A DNA stretch of 64,000 nucleotides, taken from the NCBI GenBank assembly GCA_914767935.1, contig OU612044.1, forward strand, positions 84,926,426 through 84,990,425, written 5' to 3'. The translations under genes and the position numbers were made by a program. Below are positions 29,190-38,589 of the stretch, piece by piece; the first letter of the stretch is position 1; every line of letters starts with the position of its first letter. The DNA comes from Coremacera marginata (Eukaryota > Arthropoda > Insecta > Diptera > Sciomyzidae). The notes beneath the pieces were generated by a model. The model was given only the letters and a program-made list of their open reading frames with translations, was not told the origin of the DNA and did not search any database.

Positions 29190-29192
29190 TTT

Positions 29193-29758
29193 GGAAATTT
29201 AGACTAAAATAAGACTAAAATTTAGTAATTTAGTTCGTATGGTTACTAACGGCAACTATACAACAAATGGGCGTGATCTCAATATAATAACGCCCACTTT
29301 TTAGGGCGCCGGGTATAAAGTGGTACTACTTATTATCTGTATAAAAGCGTTGTTACACTAAACGGATGATCCAAAACCACGCGAGAAGAATTGAACCGAT
29401 TTAGGCGATATAGGTACCAACCGATTTGTTTTTTCAGCGAAATGGTGATAGGTTATGTTAGATTTGCCACGCTTACTCTAACTGCCCATAAATCAATAAA
29501 AATTATATATTTCGGACGATTTCGGTCGTATTAGGCTAAAATTTTGTAATTTAGTTTGTATGCTTATTGTCGCAAACTATACTAAAAAGGGGTGTGGTCG
29601 ATCATTATAATTTCTTAATTGTACACGTTTTCACAGTGAAACTTGGTAGGTAGGTGCTATGAAACCAAATAACGGTCATACATTTACATAAAATGTTGCC
29701 ATTCCTTCTTTCACCGCCCATATATTTATCTATCTTCTATCTGTTCTATTATCTATAC
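29193..29758. repeat. dispersed ~420-530-bp repeat units, units 1 (partial) and 2
   Basis: Units share the order: GTTGT-ACACTAAACGGATG, then ATAGGTTATGTT, a TTTGTAATTTAGTTTGTATG box, CGCAAACTATACTAAAAA, TCATTATAATTTC, GTGAAACTTGGTAGGTAGG, and a CCGCCCATATATTTATCTAT end. Unit 2 (29335-29758) is cut by the hAT at its ATCTATAC end and the next unit starts after it. Not coding; Helitron-like or satellite-like, class uncertain. Confidence 0.6.
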
Positions 29759-32262
29759 CAGTAGTTCTCAACAGTTTTTGGTCGCGCCCCCCCCCCAAAC
29801 AAATTATTTTTTCAATTCAAAAATAGGTTTATTTTTTAAAATAAGTAATGTTATACAATAAAAATTAAAATTTAATGCATTTTAAATGTACTATACTTCA
29901 AATAATAGAATTAAAATTTAATAAAATTATATTATATATATGAGATCATTGCGTTTTTATTAAACCTTGTTCAGTTAACTTTTTAAAAAATATTCATGAC
30001 ATTAAAATCATATAAAATATAAGGTACAAAAATTTATAGTAATGAAAAAAAAGCTTTATAAAATAATTTATAGATAAATTTAATGTGATTGCTGACAAGT
30101 CTTTTGACCTTTTTTTTTTTTTTATATTTGGACTTGACTTAGTGAGTGCACACCTGAGATCGTTTTCAACATTAAGTCTTGACCTATTTTTTGTTTTTAT
30201 ATTTATTAAAGCCGAGAAGCTTGACTCGCACAAATATGTGGAGGAAAACTGCACTAACATACGTAATGCCTCTGCACTAACCAGAGGATAAATTAATTGG
30301 TATTTTATCCAAAACTGCTCACAACTTAAAACAGAAAACTGCATTTTGGCACATGAATCACACTTCAGCTCTAATGCCTCTTCTTGAATGTTTTCAGGAA
30401 GTAAGATAACATCAATAGTAAAAGGGTCACGAACTAGCTTTGCTTTCCAGTTTTCTGATGAAATATCAGGAAAATAACGCTCAAATTCCCCATTCAGAGA
30501 GTCAAGGTGGGAAATCAGAAGATTTTTATGCTGAAAATTATAAATTTGTTTGTCCATCAAAAGTTCGTTGAGGCGAGGAAAAGCTGAATAACTTGCATCT
30601 GCTCCCTGAAGACGCCGCTTCCATAGTAAAATTTTTTCAAGAAAAGCACTAATTACGTCATTAGCATTAAAAATATTAGTATTTGCGCCTTGTAACTTCA
30701 AATTCAAGTTATTTAACGCTTCAAAATGGTCAGAAAGGTAAGCCAAATAAAAACAAAAATTATTCGAAACAAAAGAGTCGTAAAGGTCTTTTTTGCCTTC
30801 GTTATGCAGAAAGGTTTCCACTTCGTTCCTTAGCTCATAAAGTCTAGCCAGCATGTTTCCCTTAGAAAGCCAACGAACTTCCGTGTGAAAAAGTAAAGAG
30901 TGATGATTGGCGTTAAGCTCGCTGCAAAGACATTCAAAAAGTCTTGTTCTTAATGCACTTGATTTAACAAAATTAACAACATCTATTGCAACTTTCATTG
31001 CATTCTTAAGTTCATATGGCAATGTTTTGGCAGCCAGAGCTTGTCGGTGTATTAAGCAGTGAGAACCAATTATATCCACGTTCCTTTCTTTGGCTAATGC
31101 TATAAATCCACATCGTGAACCTATCATGGCAGGTGCCCCATCAGTACATATTCCAACCACTTTTTGCCAAGGCAGTGAGTTTTCATCCATGAAGTTGCAA
31201 AGAGCTGCAAAAATGTCTGCACCTTTTGATGTTGTTTGAAGAGCCTTACAAAACATCAACTCTTCTTGAATTTTATCATCCCCAATAAACCGGCAATAAA
31301 ATAAGAGTTGGCTGCATTGCGAAATATCTGTAGTTTCATCACACTGCAAAGCAAAAAATGAACATGTTTTTAGCTTTTCTATCAGCAGCTTCCTTAAATC
31401 TGCAGCCATGTCATCAATTCTTCGTTTTACGGTGTTATTGGACAAAGAAATTTGGCTTACCTTTTGGTAGCTGTCTTCGTCAAGCAAAATTTTCGCCACA
31501 GCAAGTAGGGATGGCTTAACTAAAATTTCACCGATCGTGTGCGCCTTCTTATTTTTTGCGATCAATAGGGACAGCTCGTAGGAAGCCTCTACTGCCTTTT
31601 CGGCATTCAACTTGAAGCATCTGGCTGAATCTAATCTTATTCGTTTTAATGAAACTTGTTTTGCAGCAAAAAAGCTCTTCTTTTTATCCTTAAGTTCGGG
31701 GTGCTTTGAAAGCAAGTGCCGCTGCAATCGGCTTGGTCGCATAGCGTCATTGCTCAAAACTTGGTGACAAATTACACATTGTGGCTGGGAAACACCATTT
31801 CTTTCAGATGATGAGAATCCATATGTAAGATATTCCTCGTTATAAAGTCGCTTTTTACCACTTTTATCCGCCATTTTAATTTTTAAGCAGACCTTTACTT
31901 CCACTGACCAAATATTTAACAAGAATAGAATACAAGAAGAACAGCAAAAACAGTGTTGCACTGACTAATAAAGCAATGAAATAAGCAGGGGGCGTTCAGT
32001 GCTTTAAGCGGACCACACACAGGCGGACATGTTCGTGAACTTGGTTGGTTGGTTGGTTGTATGTGGCTAAACAAAAACCGGGTACGCGTACATGTTGTGG
32101 GATATGGTCGTTCGTGTATGGGCGCCTTTACAATCAGTACTCTGCAACTTTAAGCAATATTTGAATTTTTATTTGAATAACATTTTTCAAATTTTTACGC
32201 GCCCCCCCTGGAAACTGCTCACTCCCCCCAGGGGGGCTCGCCCCACCAGTTGAGAACCGCTG
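29759..32262 (-). mobile_element. hAT element, complete with TIRs and 8-bp TSD
   Basis: Ends CAGTAGTTCTCAACAG... (left) and, in reverse complement from the right, CAGCGGTTCTCAACTGG. It is flanked by a perfect 8-bp duplication ATCTATAC (29751-29758 and 32263-32270). The 2.5-kb interior holds one transposase frame on the minus strand. C- and G-runs next to both TIRs (CCCCCCCCCC, CCCCCCAGGGGGG) form extended imperfect inverted ends. Confidence 0.92.
29994..31874 (-). CDS. hAT transposase with BED zinc finger
   Basis: 626 residues from ATG 31874 (MADKSGKKRLYNEEYL). The BED-type finger shows CVICHQVLSND...RLQRHLLSKHP (C2H2, about residues 33-60). The hAT catalytic core includes FFALQCDETTDIS (first Asp), VVGICTDGAPAMIGSRCGF (second Asp region), HCLIHRQALAAK and HTEVRWLSKGNML; the C-terminal dimerisation block is FSSTYLCESSFSALINIKTKNRSRL. 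It resembles the ZBED5/FAM200 (Buster/Charlie-like) group. No stop or frameshift was seen, so it may be or recently have been active. It cuts and joins DNA at the TIRs of its element. Confidence 0.88.
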   Translation of the reverse strand: MADKSGKKRLYNEEYLTYGFSSSERNGVSQPQCVICHQVLSNDAMRPSRLQRHLLSKHPELKDKKKSFFAAKQVSLKRIRLDSARCFKLNAEKAVEASYELSLLIAKNKKAHTIGEILVKPSLLAVAKILLDEDSYQKVSQISLSNNTVKRRIDDMAADLRKLLIEKLKTCSFFALQCDETTDISQCSQLLFYCRFIGDDKIQEELMFCKALQTTSKGADIFAALCNFMDENSLPWQKVVGICTDGAPAMIGSRCGFIALAKERNVDIIGSHCLIHRQALAAKTLPYELKNAMKVAIDVVNFVKSSALRTRLFECLCSELNANHHSLLFHTEVRWLSKGNMLARLYELRNEVETFLHNEGKKDLYDSFVSNNFCFYLAYLSDHFEALNNLNLKLQGANTNIFNANDVISAFLEKILLWKRRLQGADASYSAFPRLNELLMDKQIYNFQHKNLLISHLDSLNGEFERYFPDISSENWKAKLVRDPFTIDVILLPENIQEEALELKCDSCAKMQFSVLSCEQFWIKYQLIYPLVSAEALRMLVQFSSTYLCESSFSALINIKTKNRSRLNVENDLRCALTKSSPNIKKKKRSKDLSAITLNLSINYFIKLFFHYYKFLYLIFYMILMS

Positions 32263-32740
32263 ATCTATACTATTAAATAAACGCGTTGTGACACTAAACG
32301 GATGATCCCCAATCTTGCGAGGACCAATGTACCGATTTAGACGAATAGGTAGCAACCGATTTGTTATTTCAGCTAAATCGTGATAGGCTATGTTATATTT
32401 GCCACTCCTACTTTTACCGCAAGTTAATCAATTAAAAGTATTTATTCCAGACGGTTTTTTTTCGTATGAGAGTAGAATTTTTTAAGTTAGCTTGTATGAT
32501 TATTGCCGCTAACTGTAATAAAAATAGGCGTGGTTAAACTAAATATACGCTCACTTTCACGAAATCATTCTAATTCCATAATTGTAGACGTTTTCATAGT
32601 GAAACTGGGTAGCTAGGTGCTCTGGGTTCAAATGGCGGTCAATATGTATATAAATGTTGGCACGCCTTCCGCCCAGTTATCTACCTATATCTATCTATCA
32701 ATTTATATAAAAATCAAATGCCACATGTATGTTGCCGCCA
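32263..32740. repeat. dispersed ~420-530-bp repeat unit 3
   Basis: Begins ATCTATACTATTAAATAAACGCG and carries the same boxes as unit 2 (TGACACTAAACGGATGATCC, ACCGATTTGTTATTTCAGC, AACTGGGTAGCTAGGTGC, CGCCCAGTTATCTACC). It directly continues the array interrupted by the hAT. Confidence 0.65.
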
Positions 32741-33559
32741 GCAGCGCAACCAAAGAGGAAGTTTTGGGGTTTAAGTCCCCCCAAAATTATCGTTGCAAAA
32801 TAAAAATAGGATACAATTAAAGTGACTCACAAAAAAAAAGTAATCACAAATTTTAATCAAAAGAATGAAAACCCAAAATATTAATTTCTAATATATTATC
32901 GATGAACCGTTATCTTTTAAACTATCCATGTTTTATTCGTTCAAAATACATTTGTGTAAATTTTTAGATGTAATTCGGACCACTTGGGGTATTGTTGACA
33001 ATTCTTCGATTTGATCATGGTGTGAGAAACAAGATGGCACCATACTTTCTCATTCTATTTGGTAGCGTATCTCTTTCACCAAAAAAGTCCCTAGATCTGT
33101 CAAAAACAGGTGATGTTTAATTTTAAGCAAAACCTATTAGCAAAAGGAAGTTCGTGAAATTTGTGTTTCTTGTTAATTTTTAATAATATACGAGTATTTA
33201 ATATAAAAATGCATAAACTATGGGAAAACAACACTGCAATGACGCCACCCATTGAATGACCAACTGGGGTGAAAAGGCGTTTAGTTCCCTAGATAGAGCT
33301 TCCCAATAAGTTAGTCATAACACGACGCTGTGGTTGAAGTACTAATACTTTAATATTAAATTATCACACATTCAATTTGTTATTTCACAATATAATATTG
33401 TATAGAATTTATTTATTATACTCTTTAAATTGATTTGGCTCTAATCAACAGTTGACTCTCACTCTGTCAGAATTTTTTGACAAGCGTTTGATTTATCTCA
33501 AGCCAAAGAGTTAGATATTAAAAATATGGAGAGATTCTTATTGTGCTTAAACACTACAT
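32741..33559. other. non-coding, no gene recognised
   Basis: Only A+T-rich sequence; frames below 60 codons. The final ~120 bases belong to the hAT fossil that continues at 34330. Confidence 0.4.
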
Positions 33560-34328
33560 CTGTTCCCGTAATTTTTGGATTAAAAATGGTAAAACTGTCA
33601 AAAGCGTGAGAGTAAGAAAAAAATCTCTCAAAAGTAGAGCAAACCACAAAAAAGTACGGGAACGCTTTTCGGAATTAAATTGTGTAATTTGTCAAATAAA
33701 GTCGTTGATGGCTTGATGTGAGGCATCGGCAGCGCAGTCGGCATGCTAGAGATTTTTAACAATGTCGAAATTAACTCTCAAGTTTACATTTATATTAAGT
33801 TCTTACACAATTTATCATTCTTCTATCCAAAATGTTTCCAAAAGTTTTTATTTATTTCAAAGAAGTTTTGATATTTTACAATTTCTTTGCTTATTTGTGA
33901 ACAGCTGATTTTAAGCAATTTGACGCTTTTACCATTTTTGCCAGAAGATATTTCGCGGACTAAATCTCGCAACTTTTGACAGGGAGGGGACATTTTTAAC
34001 CCTGTATGGTTATACTTCGTCGAATCGACGAAGCAATAGTATTTAATTTTTTGTATTGTTGTTGTATTTAGTCGTCGCACGCTTCCGTTTTTTCTTACAA
34101 TTTTAGTTATTGTTAAGCAGTTAATTAAAATGCATCATTGTCGCAAAAAAATATCTATAAATAGAAAATTTGCGTATTGTTTGAAAGTATGTAAAATAAG
34201 TATAACCATCCAAGGTTAACTTTCCCAATTGTACTCTTTTCCACCATTTTTTCGAGTATGGGAACGCTTCTCGGACTAAAACCTGCAAAACTGGTAAATT
34301 GGACTAAAACTTTAGAGTACGGGAACAG
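33560..34328. mobile_element. short TIR element (MITE-like), about 770 bp
   Basis: Ends CTGTTCCCGTA at left and TACGGGAACAG at right, exact inverted 11-mers. Internal TACGGGAACGCTT (near 33655) and TATGGGAACGCTTCTC (near 34256) are further related subterminal repeats. No clean target duplication was recognised, so the superfamily is open. An 85-codon minus frame (33823-34080) is present but unidentified. Confidence 0.5.
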
Positions 34329-34329
34329 A

Positions 34330-35222
34330 CGTTCTATTTCCTGACGCTACAAAATCGCTGGATATGGCGCTTTAGGAGCTTTTGAAAAAATAATTGGATT
34401 TTATTAAGATGATTTGGAAGGAGATTCTGATGATTTTAAAAAATTAAACTGAATGTTTGGTATAATATTAGTAATAAAACTAACGATGAAAGAAAGATCA
34501 AACGACTAAGAGAGAGACTGTGTTTGAAGCCTTAGAACATTGCAATAAAGAAATATTCTCTAATATATTTAATATACCAATCATTCTTGTAACTCTTCCA
34601 GTCACTTCGTGTGAAAATGAGCAAACATGTTTAAGAAGCTTATTTAAGAAGCACGATGTTGCAAGATAGATTAAACAGTCTCACATTGCTTTATCTGTAC
34701 AGGGATATGACGCCATCAGTGGATTTTATTTTAGATAAGCTCATTGAAAGTAAGCGTGAACTGAATTTGAAAATATAGTTTTGGTTTGTTTTGTTAAACT
34801 TAATCACAATAATCCTGTAACTAGAGTTTTTTTCTGTTAAAAGCAAACAATTGATCGCAATTTTTCAAAATTTTTAATAATTTTTTAATACAAATAAAAC
34901 ACTTTTATTAAAACTTATTTTTAGTAATCATTATGTATGCTATCATTTTGGTGAAATTTTGGTAAATGGTTTGTTTGTTAACTTTACCATACTTTCATAT
35001 GCAAATATTACTCCCAAAAGTTGCAATTTGCTACTGTACGGTGAAGCCGTTGAATGGTAAGATGTTGTTAGCCTTGGCTGAAGTTTCTACTAGGAACAAT
35101 TAGTGCAAAAATCGGACTCACTAACCACTACACAATAGCTACACAATAGTTAAGTCTTTTTTATATGTAAGTTCAACATATTATAAAAGCCGCCCCCCAT
35201 AAAAAAATCCTGGTTGCGCGCC
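34330..35222 (+). pseudogene. decayed zinc-finger-type hAT, C-terminal part
   Basis: Around 34590-34780 the plus strand reads LPVTSCENEQTC and, after frameshifts, TMLQDRLNSLTLLYLYRDM, the hAT C-terminal dimerisation motif of the same broad group as the element at 1-4301. The reverse complement of the end at 35222 is CAGGCGCGCAACCAGGA, a hAT-like TIR. Heavily mutated; no intact core. Confidence 0.6.
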
Positions 35223-35509
35223 TGGTTGCCGCATCAATTGAGAACGGTTAAACTGATTTGGTTAATTTTTTGTTGGTGTATTTTGCAGTTTATACGCAAA
35301 AATATGCCAGCTAGGCTGAACAAAAAAATTAATTTAATTGAAAACTTTCTGTGTCAGGTGGGAGCATTAATAGTAGTACAATAAAAATTTGGATAGTATG
35401 GAAGACCCAAGAGTATTACATGAACTAATATCGTACTACTTTCGCCAGCACCGATTTTGAATTTTTTGATAAAACAAACCGTCCGTGGCGAGGCCGCGGA
35501 CCACTGTGT

Positions 35510-36470
35510 CCTGCTAGTGTATACTTTCTTCTATGTATCTAAAATCCTTAGCGCGGGTTGGTGTCCGTTAAGATCCCAGCAACGGTAACAACTTAGGGCA
35601 TCAAATTTACAACATGTGCTGTCAAGGCCAATATCTCGAATAATAAGAGAAATATTTGCCACACCACATATTTCCGCCCACAAATCAATAAAAACATTTT
35701 ATTTGGGGCGACATTTTATGTATTGAACTAATATTTTGTAATTTAGTTTGTATGGTTACTCTCGGCAATTGCACTAAAAATGGGCGTCGTAGAACTGCAA
35801 CTACAACTACCATTTTTTAGAAATCATTATAATTATTCAGTTTTGCATGTTTTGCTGATGAAACTTGGTGTGTAGGTGCTATATGACCAAGTGTAAGTAA
35901 TTAAGACATACAAAATTTAGTTTGTATGGTTACTCTCGCCAATTACACTATAAATGGGTGTGGTCGAACTATAACTCACCCACTTTTCATAAATCATTAT
36001 AATTTCTCAGTTGTTCATGTATATATATAAATGTTGCCACGACTTTTTTTACAGCCCATCTGTATATATAAAATCGTTCGTGCGGGTTGGCGTTTTAAGA
36101 TCTCAGGAACGGTTACACCTAAGGGCACCAAATTTACAGCATTTGTTGTCAAAGCCTATATCTCGAATAATGAAAAGGATAAAGTTGCCACACCCCCTAA
36201 TACCACCAACGAATCAATAAAAATAGTATATTTCAGAATAGTTTGGCTATATTGGACTAAAAATTTGTTATTTGGTTCGTATGGTTACTCTTGGCAACTC
36301 AACTAAATATGGGCGTGTTCGAATTATAACTACGCCCACTTTTCAGATATTATTATAATTCCTCAGTTCTACATGTTTTTATAATGAAACTTGGTGTGTA
36401 TGTGCTATACGACCAAGTGGTGATCACTATATAAATAAACGTTGCCACGCCTACTTTTACCGCCCTATTC
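35510..36470. repeat. dispersed repeat units 4 and 5 (tandem)
   Basis: Unit 4 (35510-36050, with an internal partial duplication) and unit 5 (36057-36470) both start TCTATGTATCTAAAAT/TATATATAAAATCGTTCG and run GTGCGGGTTGGCG, CTCAGGAACGGTTACACC, GCACCAAATTTACAGCAT, TTTGTATGGTTACTC, AATGGGCG, TCATTATAATT, ATGAAACTTGGTGTG, GCCACGCCTACTTTTACCGCCC. The boxes are the same as in units 2 and 3. Confidence 0.65.
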
Positions 36471-37859
36471 TATATGAATAAAAATGAAATGATGTTCGTT
36501 GGTAATGCACTCATGAAAGACTTAACGGATTTGGCTAGGATTTTAAATATTTTATTGGTATATGTAAGAGGATGGTTCATAAAAAAAGGAAAAATTTTGT
36601 TGGAAAATTTGGAAAATCACAAAAACCCAATGAACCTTTTGTGTACAGAAGTTTTGTATTTTGAAAGGGAAATGTCAAACATCCCCGGAATGTTTTCATC
36701 GATTGCTTTGAAATTTGGCAGAGAGCTTTGCTGCGACTCAGGTCAAGTTTAAAGATACATTTTTTTTCCTCGGCCAATCACACAGCATACTATAGGCAAA
36801 ACTTTTAGTGTATGTAGAAAACTAATTAACACTAAAAATTCGTTTTTTGTGAAAATAAAAACATAAAAATACAAATATTCAAAAACAAACAAAAAAAAAT
36901 TTTAATTTTTTATGAGTTTGGCTTGATTTTTCGTTTGTATGAAACATTTTTAACATTTCTATGACATTTATGTATATCATTTGAAAGAAAATGATTTGTG
37001 AGTTTAAAAATATTCATATTAATAAATATAACATCTGCAAAAGAAGAAACAAATTTGTGAGTTTAAAAATATTAAAAAAAAAAAAAACTATTTTTAAAAT
37101 ATTTCTTGCAAAATAATCAAATTTTGTATTGCTTTTTTCAGAAATTAATACAAATTATAAAAAAGAATCTCAATGAATAGTTTAGAACCTCAAACGCAGT
37201 TAAAACATAATTCTGCGAAGATTCAGTCAATATTACAAACAAAAACAGAATAAATGTAAGCCTTTGGAACATGACCGAACTATTGATTTTCAAAGTCAAC
37301 GAAAGCGGTTTCTAAAAACTATTTTACGATTTTCTATGTTTTCACAGAAAAACAACTTTATTGATTCAACCAGTAAAAGATGAGAGACGCACTGATCTTT
37401 ACTTTTCAACAAGTAGCAAAACTATTTTGTAAAAAAAATCTAATTTGACGTTTTTTCTGCAACTAGTTAAAGTTTGCATATAACATGGAACAGTTGTGCT
37501 TAAAAGGCTGTTGTATGGTAGTGTATACAAGTATGCATTGGTTTCTTCGACGTTATGATTGATTCACAACATTCCTCCGCCCTTCGAAAAAGGAAGCCCT
37601 TCATTATTTCCATCTTTCTTTATATCTATATTATATTTTATGTTACTCGAATTATTACAAGTAATATTTTTTTGTTTTTCGACAAAAATTCTAATTACAA
37701 TCTACTTCTACATGTGAAAAACATTTATATTGCCATCAAATCTTGAATTTATTTTTAAATTGTAACCTTTGTCACAATAATTGAAATGTTATTAATTTTA
37801 ACAATAATTTGATATGCATCGTTTTATTATTTCTATTATACATTTCGTTGTTTTTTGAC
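36471..37859. other. possible Helitron-like end, then A+T-rich DNA
   Basis: TCTATATGAATAAAAATGAA at 36469 looks like the 5' end style of insect Helitrons (TC start, A+T-rich). The 92-codon frame at 36474-36752 has no recognisable domain. From 36780 to 37859 I see no gene and no repeat beyond homopolymers. Confidence 0.35.
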
Positions 37860-37862
37860 GGC

Positions 37863-37943
37863 CGTAGCGTAGTGGATAGAGTGTGTGTTCAAACGCTATA
37901 GAACCCAGGTTCGAATCCCATCTGACGCAGAAAGTTTTTTTTT
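37863..37943 (+). ncRNA. tRNA-like Pol III unit (tRNA pseudogene or SINE head)
   Basis: A perfect A box TAGCGTAGTGG (37865-37875), a perfect B box GGTTCGAATCC (37908-37918) and a nine-T terminator (37935-37943). Spacing suits a tRNA, but the ends (GCCG... / ...GACGCA) do not pair into a good acceptor stem, and I could not fold an anticodon arm with confidence. A tRNA-derived SINE or tRNA pseudogene is likelier than a working tRNA. Confidence 0.6.
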
Positions 37944-37961
37944 CAATTGAATTAATTTTTC

Positions 37962-38520
37962 TGCTCGGTTGTCACCTCTCTGCAGACAATGGATTTTTTA
38001 TCATTTTTGTTGTTTTAAATCTTTTGATTTTCGTTGTTTTAAGTGTTGTTATGCCTTTTGTTGCTTTAAATACGTTGGCTTTTGTTGGTTTTTAGGACTT
38101 TTGTTGTCTTTAATACTTTTCATTTTCAAGGTGTTCTTTCCCTCTCCTGTAAAATTGCTTTTTTCGAGATACGTTCTTTTGTCAAAAGTCCACAGATTTA
38201 TTGTACAAAAAAAAAAAATCATAAGCAGCAACATTATTATCAAAAACAACAAACACAGCAAAAAAGATAAAGTTAAAAACAAAATGCAATTAAACAATAT
38301 AAAATGTTAATAGTAAACTAAAATCCAAAAAATAATATATAAACGCAACAAACCAATAATAGGCCAATAACAAACAAAACCAATAACAAACAATTAAATA
38401 AATTAAATTAAATAAATAGAATAAATTAACACAAGTCTGATCTAATAACAACAACAACAAACACAGCAGAAACGAGTTTGCAGAGAGGTGCCAGCAACAA
38501 CAACAACAACAACAAAATCG
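37962..38520. repeat. spaced inverted repeat with (CAA)n tracts
   Basis: GTTGTCACCTCTCTGCAGAC near 37969 is mirrored by the reverse complement of GCAGAGAGGTGCCAGCAAC near 38479-38497. The arms are 500 bp apart. The right arm is surrounded by CAACAA runs (38447-38516). No gene; the left part is (GTTGTTT)-rich. Confidence 0.5.
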
Positions 38521-38589
38521 CATCGCTGAGCTCCGAAGCTATGCTTTTATTGCTAACCACGCGAGGGGCTTTTATATGCTCCTCGCCGC

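Larger units (their letters stand above)
11160..29192 (-). mobile_element. I-like LINE with RNase H, split by a nested RTE
   Basis: On the minus strand the order is ORF1 with zinc knuckle (29189-28566), endonuclease (14890-14585), linker (14350-13871), RT (13560-12701), RNase H (12260-11809) and C-terminal CCHC-like region (11708-11187). RNase H downstream of RT plus a gag-like CCHC ORF1 fits the I clade. The RTE at 14900-28371 landed near the ORF1/ORF2 boundary. ORF1 begins abruptly, so the copy is probably 5'-truncated near 29192. The 3' end is approximate. Numerous frame breaks; dead. Confidence 0.75.

Noticed and set aside
30085..30291. Plus-strand frame within the hAT element
   Set aside because: Lies antisense to the clear transposase C-terminus; a shadow frame.
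33823..34080. 85-codon minus-strand frame inside the TIR element
   Set aside because: Could be a transposase N-terminus, but I see no finger or catalytic motif, so no function is assigned.
36474..36752. 92-codon plus-strand frame
   Set aside because: No recognisable motif and it begins in what looks like a transposon terminus.
37863..37935. Functional tRNA gene
   Set aside because: A and B boxes are exact but the acceptor and anticodon stems do not form convincingly.
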